From Sinotaia quadrata (taxonomy: Eukaryota > Mollusca > Gastropoda > Architaenioglossa > Viviparidae), in assembly GCA_028829895.1 (NCBI GenBank), contig CM054182.1:89289046-89353045 (forward strand): 64,000 nucleotides of DNA, written 5' to 3'. Positions within the stretch are counted from its first letter, which is position 1. Every line of letters starts with the position of its first letter. A program made the position numbers and the translations under genes. This document shows, piece after piece, positions 48,271 to 62,400 of this stretch. The notes beneath the pieces were generated by a model. The model worked only from the letters and a program-made list of their open reading frames with translations. It was not told where the DNA came from and ran no database searches.

Positions 48271-49944
48271 GCATAATTTAGTTCATCAAATCTACGGTGT
48301 GCGTGAGTGTTGTGATCAATAACATTGCTGTTGGAAGCGAAAGGGTGTTTGTACAGTCAAGTGTGTTTTATAATTCACTGGACATTGCCACGCACAAAGT
48401 AGTGTACATAATATAGTTCTGCTGCCATTCATGAACTGATTGCATACGCCATGTGTATTTAACATTTTCATTGATGCCGGTAAAATAGATACGTCTGTGC
48501 ATACTGTGTGTGTGTGTTCAGACATAAGTTCCTAACATTCAGCTACAATAATGCAAATCATCTCAGTTAATGGCCTCAATTGTAATTTATACTACATTTT
48601 GTTATGTGCAAAAACAATAGGTGCTGCCATTATGGATTTGCTAGGCGTTGACATACTCACATAGTGCTTGACTATCAAAAAGTATTTTAGGAAAACCAGT
48701 TTACTCATTAAATGATTTCCATGGTTGGGGACTGCAGAAAATACTGCATTTAGGTGATTAATACAAAAGACAACCCAACTCTGGCCAAGTATTTTTTGAA
48801 CTAACAAGCATTTAGGGTAGAACAAATTACACTACAAAAATGGATGTTTCTTTTTCACTAATGAAGGATTTTAACATTACTAATTGTGAAATCACATAAC
48901 AGCTGATGGTATCCATAGTTTATTGTCATCAGGTAATCAAAATGAACAATTCAACTGTGCACATTGGTTGCTCAGGAATGTCTGGACTGAGAGCCTGATA
49001 ACCCAGTATGAGGTGTTACATAATACAGCATCCATCCCAACATTACAATTACCATGTAACCAGTGCTTAAATAGGCAATAATAATCCTGGTACATATAAT
49101 TTTTATATATACACACTAACATAGTACACCTTCAGCAGCAAAATTAATTTCTCTTGGAAAAATTTCACTAACATATGAATCAGAATCCATGGTAAGGAAA
49201 GAATATAACATTGGTCGAATGAAAGAGTGGTTTGAGAGTACATGAACATATTTTATCCTTATTTTCATCCTTATTTTACTACAGCAGTTAACAAAACAAC
49301 AAATGTCAGTAAAGCTGAAGTTCACTGGTACTCCTGCATACTTTAGTAAGCAAGCTTCGAACCCAGACAAACTGATTTTTCTGTTACATAGAGAATCAAA
49401 ATTCCTGTCACCACCAAATGTCAACTATGCAAATTATACACACATACACCTTGTTGAACCAAATAAAAATTTCCAATGTGAAATAATATTTCCAGCAGAT
49501 TCTTGAATTACAGTAATAACTTCAAACATTGTAGCTTCATGAGGCGGTAACAATTTTTAAAATGTCACAAAGGTAAAATGATATTGGACCACCATTCAGA
49601 TCCTGCATCCACCTAGAATTGATGTTCTCTAATAGCAAATTACATTTTCCACTGGCCTCAGATTATGATGCATTCACACCAGTGACTGAGTGAGATGAAG
49701 TATCATTTTAGCATCATTCACAGAGTCAAGGATGAACAGGCTTGGCTTGATACTGTCCGATTTAAGGGATAAAGATTCTTCGGCAGGTGAAGTGATTTTT
49801 AATAAAGAGAAGAAAGGTGCTTTTTGTTTTGTTATTAAAATAAGGTAAAAGGTTTAGGAGAGAGGTGTTGTGCAACTTTGTAGCAAGCCAGAAACAGTCT
49901 TGTGATGAAAAAAAAAATAATCGTCATAGTGTAGATTCCCTGAG

Positions 49945-50012
49945 ATCTAAAAATTATTTAAAGGGTTCCTCCAGTGTAAAAAGATTGAGAAAGGCTGGGT
50001 AGACTATAAGCT
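49945..50012. mobile_element. Possible hAT terminal fragment
   Basis: AAAGGGTTCCTCCAGTGTAAAAAGATTGAGAAAGGCTG resembles an inverted hAT end of the GTTCTCAACCTTTTTC type, split by short spacers. No partner end identified. Confidence 0.3.
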
Positions 50013-52314
50013 ATTATTTACATTTTGTATATTGTAATCCATTATTTCTTACATTTGTTAATGTCGCAATGACTTGACCTTCATCTCACTTTTGTCATAT
50101 TAAAAGTCACGTGTACATTCATCTATTTCCAACTCTGTCCATCTATTTTCCGTTTTCAATCAAATCAGACGTTGAGTGACTGTAACTGAAGATTACACTG
50201 CAAGTGTTGTTCGTCTGTCTCCTGCTCGTTCTAAATGTAATCAGACGTGATACTAACTGAAGATCGAACCACGCTTTTGTTTGTCATGTCAGTTAAGTGC
50301 CCGTTCCTAGGTTGCAGTGTGCAATATTTTGTTTTGTTTTGAATTACGTTCACCCCACCAACACGTCACGCGTATTCAACTCTCACTTATCGCTAAGTTG
50401 ATATCAGACTAATGCAAAGTGTAGGCTGAGACATGACAAAATGTAGTTCCAAGTACGCTCAATAATCACGTTGTATTTTCAGCAAGTAGGAATGTAATAA
50501 TTATTATTTTTTTAAAGAGGCTTTAAAAGGTCATGGGAGCTGATAAGATGATTTGTATAAATAAATTGGACGCAGCATTCCAAACCACTTTTCAGATGTG
50601 CAAAACGAAAACAAAGTGATACATTTTTATTTTACTTTTTTTGTGTGCTTTTGTTGTGTCTTTGTGTATTAGTACTTTGTATATTTATAATTATAAAGCA
50701 TTTGAAATTACTCTTTGTATTTGATTTTTTTTATGTAAGAGTTGCAGTTCTTGTTGATGTGTGGACACTTAATTCACATCATTTTTAAAAGCTCGCCAAG
50801 TGCCAATCGAAACATTATATCGCTTACAATGGCAAATAAGCAACTGATGTCGATAATGGTGAAATATCATAAGGTGTATTATACTGATAAACTAACTTTG
50901 TTGTGATCAAACAAGTGCACACAATAAACCGAACGTAACACCATTATTAAACAACTCAATTGTCATACGATAAAATATAACTCCGTAACACTGCACAACT
51001 GCTATTTGGCTGGGTACTATAGATTCGGGTGTAACAACATGAAACAACACAATTCCCACACATCTGGATTTAACAAAATTAAATGCCAGTGCAACGGATG
51101 CAACATGTACAACAGTCATTCAGCCAGGAACTACATTTAAAACGACTTGGCAAAGTTGAGGTAGCCAGCAACTTTTATATATATTAATTATTATTATTTT
51201 AGGATTAAAAGTAAAATAGAAACCAAAGCTCTCCATCATGTTTGAGGCTCCACATGATGACACTAAGAGGTTAAAAAGCTCTGGATTATTTTCCAGTCAA
51301 GATTGTTTCCACGTTCCGCTTGCAGTTAAAGTTTGACAACAGCAAGGAAATACTCCTTTTTGTCAAGTGTCGTATCTTCAAAATAAATTAGTGGCTTTTC
51401 AGTTCTTCGTTTGTGTTCATTGGTAACATAGAAAATCTCGCAGAAAAACGTTTGCATATATTGCAGTATCCACTGGTACTATGACTTTGAAATTGCAATT
51501 ACATTAGCAGAACACCTACATCTATTGATTGAGTTTATTTACAAGGTTGACTTAGATTCCGCTTTACTTGGTCTTTAAATCTTGTCAAGATTTTGAGTTC
51601 GAGCTGCAAAACGGAACTTAACAAAAAAGAAACAAGAGGACCAACAACAGTCGCTGTGAAGTAAGCACGAGAAAAAGGAAAGACAACACCTGCAGCACAC
51701 AACGCCAACCACTCTCTTCAGAAGAAAAGCGAGAAGAGGAAAGCTCCACAGGTATCCACCCAAATCCGAGAACATCTAAAGAAGATAAAAAGTTTTCAGG
51801 CAATTTCTGAAAGCAAAAGTAGTTAACGACACTAACGAACCCAACGATATTCTAGAAACCACCACTGGTATTCGTTAATGGGATAAGACGTGCATTTTTG
51901 GGCCGAAATGTGTGCTTTTTTATAATGTTAATTATGCCCCCCCCCCCCCTCACAAATACTTAATTTTTCAGAACTTAATAGAAAGGAAAAAAGAAAGAAA
52001 TTATATTCGAGGTAAAATATGACACAACATTATTCATTTAATTAGGAAAGGGTGTAAAGGTGTTTATGGGATATAGATAACAATCTGTAGCGGTTTAAAA
52101 AGACCGGTGAATATGACTAAAAAGTCAAATCCAAATTTCAACAATGTTAAAAGAAATTCTCAGAAAGAAATACAGGACAATCTAGTGGGTGATCTTGTGT
52201 GTATGCCACTATTTATGAACAGACTGAAAAGACTCACATATTTTGAGCCAATTATAATCCATCAAACAGCTGACCTCAACCCCTTTCACATATGCATTTA
52301 AGCACCCGTTGTTA

Positions 52315-52640
52315 AAGAAAGAATGAAATGTGTCACGAAAAACAGCTGGTCTCGTCCATTGCCGGATTAAGGCCTTGCAGGACCTAAGCATGGAAAATAT
52401 TATGGTGCCCACATTACCCCCCCCACCCCGCCCCCGACATTATCATCAATATATCATATTAAATACTAAGAAAGAATTAAATATTAAGAAAGAATGAAAT
52501 GTGTCACGAAAAACAGTTGGTCTCGTCCATTGCCGGATTAAGGCCTTGCAGGACCCTAAGCATGGAAAATATTATTGAATATTATGGTGCCCACTTTACC
52601 CCGCCCCCGACATTATCATCAATATATCATATTAAATACT
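52315..52640. repeat. 171-bp tandem duplication, 2 copies, intergenic
   Basis: Copies at 52315-52467 and 52486-52640, starting AAGAAAGAATGAAATGTGTC and containing TGGTCTCGTCCATTGCCGG, ATTAAGGCCTTGCAGGACC, CCCCGACATTATCATCAATA. Differ by an 11-bp insertion and a shortened C-run. The unit looks like mobile-element-derived sequence, but I cannot name the family. Confidence 0.9.
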
Positions 52641-53089
52641 TTAATAAATTTACTGGTATAATAACATTTTTACTGATATACAGTTGGTTTTAATGCCTCA
52701 GTCCTGTAATTGCATGTAGATATCACTCGTTTGGATACTGAACAGAAGACAGGACACTCATTTTACATGTTCACATAACCTTTTTTTGATTTTCATTCGC
52801 GTGTGCTTACGTACATTTTACATTCACTTACTTGAAGGCCATAATAATACTTGAATAAAATAAAATCAAGCAAAAGAACAAACATTTGTGATCATAATGC
52901 AGAAACACTGCTGTATTAGTGACCTTTACCTTGAAAGTCAAAAGCAATATGTAAAACAATGAGCATGAAGTAAAACTGTAAACATGTTTTCTAACCCAGA
53001 CTTCAGTTAGGGTCGAGGGTGTGTTTGTAAAAGCCAATAAAAAACTTCGTATGCCAGTCAGTAGGGAACCTTACGTTGTTATCTGATTT

Positions 53090-53241
53090 GTAATTGGTTT
53101 ACTAAAAGTGCAATTGACCTTACAGCCACGGTGTTAACGCATGCGCTGAGCGCCAAACTTTTCACAAGGATAGGACGCTTCATTTAGCCCCAATTTTACT
53201 AAGAAGGACTATTTTGTTTTAAAACTGCAAACGGCAGAATC
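53090..53241 (+). promoter_or_regulatory. Putative proximal promoter and 5' UTR of FBP
   Basis: Contains an inverted CCAAT (ATTGG, about 53094-53098), a perfect CGCATGCGC palindrome (53138-53146, NRF1-like) and the GAGCGCC patch. No TATA box is seen. The ATG at 53242 has A at -3 and G at +4. Confidence 0.4.
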
Positions 53242-53420
53242 ATGGCGGAGAAAGGAGGATCTCCGATAGATACAGATTGCATCACCTTAACGCGCTATGT
53301 ACTCCAAGAACAGCGAAAACATCCACAGGCGACCGGAGATCTGACGCAGTTATTGAATGCCATTCTTACAGCTGTCAAAGCAGTGTCGTCTGCTGTCCGG
53401 AAAGCGGGTATTCATCAGCT
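53242..53420 (+). CDS. FBP1: FBP coding exon 1 (residues 1-59 plus 2 nt)
   Basis: ATG in good Kozak context; donor CT/GTAAGT, phase 2. Encodes the regulatory N-terminus: [24 protein letters not shown] and [14 protein letters not shown]. The usual Glu of the TGELT AMP loop is Asp (D33) here, a conservative change. Confidence 0.96.
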
Positions 53421-56400
53421 GTAAGTTCAGATTTTGGAATTTAGTTATTTTACTACATTTAGTTAAAAAAAAACCAAAAAACTATATATTAATTTACTTC
53501 CCTCCACATAATTGTTTATTCAATATATCATTTGTATTATAAATTGGAACTACTACATTAACACCTTTAGTAATCTAATTATTTTCAAAGCAGAAAATTG
53601 CCACGTGTATTTTTTTTAAACATTAAAAGCAATATGCGCAGCCTATTTTTATTAGACTTTGCCCTCTGTTTGCCAAGAAAATTGATGACCGTTGTATTTT
53701 TAAAGGTCAGCAAGATAACTGACAAAACCCTGAGCTTTCTTTCTTTTCGTCCGTCAGTAGGTGCTTAAAAATAGATTTAACTATTTGTGTTTATTTTGTA
53801 AAATATTTTTTTATTACTTGAGTTATAATAGTGTTAACTATTTCACATGAATCTAGGAGTATCGAACAGTATGTTTCTCTTTAACTCTTTTACACATTCA
53901 CATCCATGCAACCATAAGGTTTATTTATTTATTTAATATTTTGATAATCTTAATTTTCTTAAGATAACATTTTGGTATAGCACACATATACTATATATAA
54001 TATAGTATATAGTAAAAAGTAATATGTAGGTAATTTAGGCTATTGTTTTATGAACAAGTCTGATAAATTTTGTTAAAAATTAGTTTTTCTGAAAACATTG
54101 AAACCTGGTTTGATATCATGGAGAAATGATTTTGATGCTGTATATTATAACAGTTTTATTATAAATAATGTTTGCAAAACTCTTTGCCCAGTGTTAAATT
54201 CTGCTTACTTTATGGTTATTATTATAGAAATACTCAAATAGTTACATCTTTAGAGATTTTTTAAAATGTTGCATTTAAAATATTTTTAAAAATCCACATT
54301 TATCTTAGTTATCTTAGACATTAATGCAAGTTGCAACTATAGCTAGAGCTCATTGAAATATGAAATATTCTTTTCCTTGCCCTGGATTGCCTGTTGTGAA
54401 ACCATTTTTGTCTTAACACTATTAATAGTCATGCGCCAACCATGAGTATAATACTACAGAGTCACTTTCTTATACTTATCTTAGGATGACTTAAAAGGTG
54501 CAGTAATAATATAGGTCATGCATTTTAGTATATATATATCAAAAATAGATTTTAAAAATATTTAGCTAAACAAGTCTTATTCAGTTATTGGCACTTGGAG
54601 TGTGTAAAAATAAAATTTCACATGACTGACATGAGGTGCAAAATTTGTTTATAGCCAGAAATCAACAGGTCTTTGGTTTAATGATGTCCATCTGATTTTG
54701 TTGCATTATAATTATTATACTTTTTATAGTTTTAGCTTGACATTGACATTTGCTTGTTTACAGTAGTCTGATTAGGTATTCTTACACATATTATTAAATA
54801 GGATATGAAATTTAAAGTAAAGAAGAAATTGATCGGAGAAACCTACATTTGTCCTGAATTGGTTATACCAGCACCTTTAAGCAACCACAAGTTCAGCAGT
54901 TGTTTATTCATAAGTAGCCATTTACATAGGTATTATAAATACTTGAAGACAGCAGGAAGCAACTTTTCAATAATGGAGTGTTGCAAACATCCAATAATTA
55001 CAATGTCCCACTAATTCAGAGAATTGGAACCATTCTGTTACTTGTAACAATATATAAATATTACAAAACTCTGCCATTGTGTCAGGCACTATGCTGTCAT
55101 CCAATCGCTGTTTATTTGTGAATTTTCTTCTACAGGAATATTACTTATAAACAGTTTGTATTCCTTGTGAATGTTGAGATAAAAAAATATTTCAGTACAT
55201 GTTCAGTCTTTTAAGTTTCCCTTTGTATTACTCATTTACTGTTATTTGAAAATTCATTAGCTTAAATATGTTTACTTGTAAGTTGTATTTATATTTTGAT
55301 AATAATGTTAATTAATATGAACTTAATGCCTTTTTCTTCACATCTTTATTCTTTCTATTTGAAAATTGACTCTTCAATTATACTTATAAAAAAGTGTAAG
55401 TTTATTGACTGAACATCTGTCAAACTTACAAGCACCCTTAATTGTCACTTTTTGAAATCATTGTTCTTTAATCTTAGTCCTGTTAGCACTCTGCTGTGAG
55501 TAATTGAGCTTTGGTAGTGCACTCATTTTCTTACCTTCACATTTGTTTAATTTGTAGTGCTAAACCATCAAGGTCACCTTATAATTGATAGGGGTATCAA
55601 GTATCATGTTTTCTGCAGCATGTGGCCTCAGCATTTGTGGGTCACCTTTATCTTTCTGTGAAGCTATTGATTTTAAATAAGCATTTTGCTGTTGCTGATT
55701 TCAGATCTCTCTTTACACTTTACACTAATGGAGGCATGTTACTTTAACTTAAAAATATTAATACATTTTTGTTTTATAAAGTGTTTTTCTGATGAATATA
55801 TGACACTGTCTCAGTGTATATGTAGTATTATATGTCTATAGGCACAAAGTGTTCATTGTATAAATGAAAGTTTGTGATATTTTAACTATACAAAATATTG
55901 AGTATTAAAAAAGTTGCATTAATTAACACTGATTGAAGATTATAAATTACCAGTAGTCTGTAACTAATACTGGTAACAGCAGTACTTACAGCTACTGTGC
56001 ACACACCTGGCCATTCATTTCTTCCATACAATTTTTGTTTTGGTACACACCCAAGGAAGAAGACAGATGTGATGGCGAACATGAACAATCAGGTTTGTGT
56101 TAAAAACAGTACAAAATTTCAATAATTACTAGAATATAAATATGCAGTAAAATAAGCGATGGGATAGTAAAATAATAATGAAACTACTTATACATGCATG
56201 CAATAAAAATATTATTGTTAAACATTTTCAGAGTTCTAACAAAAAATAAGATTGCAAAGAATATTTTGTAAACAACTGCACTAACAACAAAACAACAATA
56301 CTGAATCAGTATGTTCTAGTATTAATAATGTAGCAGAGTGAATGCCCTTAGCTGTGGATAACTGCATTACTGGTATGGGCATAATTATTTAATAAAACAC

Positions 56401-59400
56401 ACACAAACTTATTAATATCATCTCACTTTTCTACTTTTATTTTCACATATCATTTGAAAAACAAGTATCAATTTTTTTTATTCAGCAAACGTGATATGCA
56501 GACCAGGCATTCTTTGGTAAATTAGTTCTTTCACAGACTAGTGTGACAATTGGCATGACAGTAAACACAGCATGAGAAGACTTTTGTTTGTAAGTTTAGT
56601 TTATATTGTTTGTTTGTAAGATTGATTTCTAATTGTATCATTATTTAAAAACAAAATTGCTGTGTAGAATTAATTACTTTATTTTCAGTTCATTTTGTTT
56701 AATCAAACTCTTGGGTAGAACTTGGATTCCTGCTTTTAATATGTTATATTATGAAAATTAAAAGTGTATGCTTTTATTGTTTAGGTATGGGATTTCTGGG
56801 ACAGCTAACATATCAGGAGATCAGGTTAAGAAGCTGGATGTGTTGTCAAATGACTTGTTTATTAATATGCTCAAATCTTCTTTCACCACCTGCCTTCTGG
56901 TGTCAGAAGAAAATGATACTTGCCTTGTAGTGGAACCAGAGTTGCAGGTATTTCATTAAAAAAAAAATATTATCAGCTTATTTGGTGGTACTTTGTTTCA
57001 AACTATTGCTTTTTTCCCCCTTTATAAAGACTTGGATATTGATAATACAGTAATATGGAACTAAATTATCATTCAACTAATCAAAGTATTCAGTTTCTTT
57101 GTACTTTGTTACACACTTTAGTGAATTTTTTTTTATAAGACTTGAATGCTTGTAATATATTATAATCCCATGATCCAACAATAACAGTAGATAATGAATT
57201 CACAGCAGTGTATTTTTCTGTAGATTTAAATGTGATAAAATTTTATTATGAGTGGACTGGATCTAGAAAGAACAATCAGCATAGATAACTGTAAAAATAT
57301 AGTAGTAGTTTAATTATTAATTTTTCAAATTATCAGAAAATAAACCATTAACTTTTCTTAATTGGAAATTGTTTAAACTCACCAAATTTATAATAGAGAC
57401 AAAAGCAAATTAACTCAATATTATTATACTCCGGTTGTATTGATAAGATATATTTTATATAGATAATGTTCCTGATAGTGTTATTATCAACAATTACAGG
57501 GTCATTGTACTTTGATATATTTTATATACATAATAAATACTACTGGACTTTAGTAGAGCTATTTCAAACCCTTATAACCTTGCCCTTTATATATTAAGTA
57601 AAATTGTCTTGGTGCTGACTCAGGTTTTACATTGAGAAGACACAGACAGATGAGGTCATTATAGCCACACTTGCATATCTTTTATTCTATTAATTTTTCT
57701 CCAAATTAATATATAGAGTATTTTGAGTCTTTAAAAAATCTTTATTTTGAGCAAATATTATTAAAATAAGCTCACTGAAAAAATATGTTTCTGGATGAAA
57801 ATTAAAAAAAATTGCTAAAGAAACATTATTATCTCACATTTGTATTGCAGTAAAATTGTTTAGGTCCCGTTTTCTTCATTCTTGAAAGATAAACGTGGAA
57901 GCATATAGTGCATGCGTCCATACATAATTTAGTTATCTTACAGGATGTAATTGCCACAACAATGTAGCTAATTGGTGATTGTCTGTCTGTTGAAAAGAAA
58001 AATTAATCAGATTACTATTTGTACTTATATTTGTAAAATTTTATCTGTTGGACCTCCTAAATAATGTCCACCTTTTCACCTGTTAAAAATAGTAATTGAT
58101 AAAGTTATTAGCAGATGAGAATGGGATTAAGGATTAGAACAAAGAAGAATTAATTAAATGCTAAAAATAATTAGTTTAATTTATTTAATTTATATCTATC
58201 TATATTTATCTATATATACACATAAAACTGTGTTTACTTTCAATAGTTAATTCTATTTTATTTTCTTTAATAATTATTGATGGTTTAGTTGTACTTTTAT
58301 AATACCAACACAAAAGCACACAAGACCGCTGTCCGGAACAGAAACTCTGCATTTTCAACATAGTCTCTACTCATAAAATACATTGGAAGTATTTAATGAC
58401 CTAGATCAGTTAAACACATCTCTTGTCAGCAAGTTAATACAAGATAATTTTCTGATTTTCTAGAATAAATTAGCTTAATTAAATTTTACTAGAATCTGAA
58501 TTACTTCTGTCAGAATTTACTTTTCTAACTTCTTCTCTCTCCCAAATGCAGAATGATAAATGTCAGGAGAAACCCTGAAACCAGTCAAAAACTTTGTCAT
58601 GTGGGGCACGAGCATGAATGAATTTCATATAAAATAATTTATGATACTATTTTACATATAAAAGTAACTGGCATCATGTTGTATACTTATTTATTGCTAG
58701 TATCTGTAAAATTATTAATATAAGTTTAAAATACATATTCTTGTGTTCATTAAAAGATTTCTTGGTGGGCATGCCGATATAATGATGTATATTCTTTTGG
58801 GTGCTTGTTTAGGGCAACATGAAATTGGCTATTATCACCCTTTAATTTGTTCACATTTGCCACATTGTAAACACGAGAAATTTGCAGATATGACAAAAGT
58901 TTGACCAGATACTCCATATAATGAGAATCAAAGAGAAATAACTCATGCTAACATTAACAAAAAAATTATTTTTTACTTGAAACTTTTTCTTGTTTTCTGT
59001 CTATCTCTTTCAAAGCAAAGAGGTTTTATATTCAACAAACTGGTACTATATTCAACAACTAGCTCTGTTTTGATTCATAGAAAGTGCTTTTTGATGCATG
59101 ATTAATATTGGGGTTATTTAACTATTAATACTAACTATTAATACTAGTAAGTATAGCTGAACAATTGAAATATATGAGTTTATGTAATTACTCACATTTA
59201 AAAAATTGATTGAAGTTTTTAAAAATAGCTATTATAGTGTTAATTAAATTTGCAAAAGAACTATATAAATACATTGAATTTGTTTTCAGTGGTGCCTGTT
59301 TTCAATAGTTTTACTGTGTATTACTATTAAACAGACCACAGCAAAGATTATGGACTGTTGACTTTATATTAGACTGTAGCAATAATTATGACTGATAGCT

Positions 59401-62400
59401 TTATATGACAGACTGCAGCAGTAATTATGAACTAATAACTTTGTATGAAACAGATTGCAGCAAAGATGAACTGCTGACTTTATATTAAATAGACTGCAAA
59501 GATTATAAACTAACAGTAGTTTGATGAGTGAGAGAACAAACATGTTAAGAATTAAAATTTAAAAGAGACAAATTTTTTCTTTTCACTTTTTTTAGTTTAT
59601 TGATAGGTTTCAGAACATAATCTTTTTTTTACCATATGCTAACACATTTACTAATAAATTATTTTACCTGACCAGATGCCAGTAATTCATTATTAACACA
59701 TACTTCCTTTTCTACATATTTTTGGGTTGGCATTTTTAGACAAAGTGACTGGTATCATTCAAACCTACTTCTTTTCATTGATTCAGTAATTTAATGGAAA
59801 GGTCAGTTATGAGGAACATGATAATAAATTGTTCAGTTTTCTTACTGATATTTTTCATGTGCAGGGAAAGTACATTGTCTGCTTTGATCCTTTAGATGGC
59901 TCTTCAAACATTGACTGTCTTGTTTCTATTGGCTCTATCTTCGCTGTTTACAGAAAGGTGATAATTTATTTTAGTACTTAAAAATGGAAACCAATTATAG
60001 TATATAATTGTTAATTTAAAAAAAATGTTTATATCATATATTGTTGCATTTTGTACTGAAAAGAACAAAACATGACTAATTCATTTAATTATATAAAATT
60101 GCCTTGTAAAATAAAGTTCATTAAAAAATGTTTTATTTGTTATAATTATATATTAATAAAATATTCTGCTTGTGTTTAGTAGTTTGTTCTCCTTTTGATG
60201 TAAATATGATTTAGAAATTTAATTTTAGTGTTTAAAAATGTAAACTGCCAATGACATGTCCACAATGCTTTCCTTGTAAAGCTACGTTAAGTGTTTGGAC
60301 CATATTGAGCTTATTTTTTTTTTAAAAACCTTCATAACTGATAAATGATTAAGTGGGACCAACGAAGTTGTTCATCATTGATAGTTACTTTTCTTTATCA
60401 CTAGATCTTTATTTTAAACAATTAAAAGACACGATCATTTTAAAGTGAATTAATGTTAATTTATTTGGCCCTTTAGTAAAAGTGTAAAGTTGAGAGAAAT
60501 GAGCTTAGGAGAAATCATTCATTTGCAGTCTAATTAATAATAATTCTTCCCCAGATCTCCTTTAATCATAAACCAGGGACTTTTATTTAGCAACCTATCT
60601 CTTCATGTCTTTTATCCTGTAATATAGCCCTGCAAGATAAATGGTCCTCCTAGTTGTTGATTTGTTGAATATTTTCTCAAAGAATCATTATTTTATCTAC
60701 CATAGAGGCAACGATTTTTTTATTTTTATGTTCTAAAACTTTTACATTCACATGAAGAAGGGAGAAAGGTTCATGTTGTGGAGTGTTTGATTTTAATAAA
60801 GATATTGGGGACATAATGTATAAAAAAAATGCAGTAAGCACTTTACAGTACTAAATAAACATACATTGATTCACGGTACCAAATAATCTAAACAAAAAAT
60901 ATGATAAAATTATAAAATGTACAGTAGCACATAAATATATATTCTTATAGTAACATTATACAGATCTTTTCCAGATACACAACTATTATATTTATTAACC
61001 TTCTTGCACACATATTAAAACCTTATGTTGGACAACATGGAGTAATAGCAGGTGGATGGGGGCTCGTTAAATATAAATAAAAGATGGATTTTTATTACTC
61101 CTTTAGTAAGAAGTTTCCACTGGAAGAAGTATTGTGTGACAGTAAAACATCTATCTTATTATTGTGGAAGGGAGAAGACTTTTACTACACCTGTATAATC
61201 TGTCAAGTGAGAGATGAATGGTGTCCCCTGAAAGACTTTAGATTTCTTCATCACTTGGTAGTTGTAATTTGTTATGGATGATTAATAATAATAATAATCA
61301 TAATTAACTATAACACAGGGGTGCATATCACAGTGTGTTTTGGTAATTCATGTCAAAAACTGTAGAGATTAAGCAGAGTGAGAAGTGATATCTTGCCATC
61401 ATCTGTAGTGCACTGTTAATATGTTTATAGGGTTGATAGGCCAGCTGAAAATTAATTGAGACTGGGAAATTTTAAATGAAATAAAATTTGTGACAGTACA
61501 ACTTTTTCTAATACTTTTGATGGGAATTTTTTAAAATGTTGTAGTTTATTTCAATAAGATAATTAGGGTCATTGTGAATAATGTGGTTTATTTCAATAAG
61601 ATAATTAGGGTCATTGTGAATAATGTGGTTTATTTCAATAAGATAATTAGGGTCATTGTGAATAATGTAGTTTATTTCAATAAGATAATTAGGGTCATTG
61701 TGAATAATGTGGTTTATTTCAATAAGATAATTAGGGTCATTGTGAATAATGTGGTTTATTTCAATAAGATAATTAGGGTCGTCGTGAATAATGTAGTTTA
61801 TTTCAATAAGATAATTAGGGTCATTATGAATAATGTGGTTTATTTCAATAAGATAATTAGGGTCATTGTGAATAATGTAGTTTATTTCAATAAGATAATT
61901 AGGGTCATTGTTTGACTGAAAGAATAATATGGTCCAGCAGTAGTCTGTGAATAATTATTTTGATCTGTTTTGGCCCTCACTTGAAAGTTTTCTCTGCCAA
62001 ATCATCATGCTTTTTATAAGAGCTTTTTTGCTTTTTAAAACAAGACGTGTAAAATAGAACAATTAGTACATTGTATGCGTAAATGTTTATTTATGAGTTA
62101 TCTACCTTAGTCTTAAACTTTCATCTTCATCATATTTGGACAGACTGAAGATGGACCTGTATCAGAGAATGATGCCTTGCAGCCAGGCAGTAAGATAGTC
62201 GTTGCAGGATATGCCTTGTATGGCAGTGCAACCATGGTAGTCTTGTCTTTGGGGAATGGTGTGCAAGGCTTCACCTATGATCCTGTAAGTAGTAGTTGGC
62301 TGGTGCAAATCTGTTTTAGAACTGCATATACAAAAGTGCAATTTTTTCTAATTAAAAGTTATAATAGGGTAAAATTATATTATTACTATAATAAATATGT

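Larger units (their letters stand above)
47908..53089. other. Intergenic region between divergent KATNIP and FBP genes
   Basis: No open frame with recognisable protein similarity was found on either strand. Short frames at 48316-48525, 49116-49506, 50907-51119 and 51575-51803 look like chance. Contents noted separately: CpG patch, hAT-like end, imperfect repeat at 50165-50260, poly-C at 51939-51950 and the tandem duplication at 52315-52640. Confidence 0.6.

Noticed and set aside
49116..49506. Overlapping frames on both strands in the intergenic region
   Set aside because: Both about 65-100 codons, no similarity to known proteins, AT-biased codon use; a chance open stretch.
61574..61915. 113-codon frame repeating [14 protein letters not shown]
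   Set aside because: 42-bp minisatellite inside an FBP intron; same artefact.
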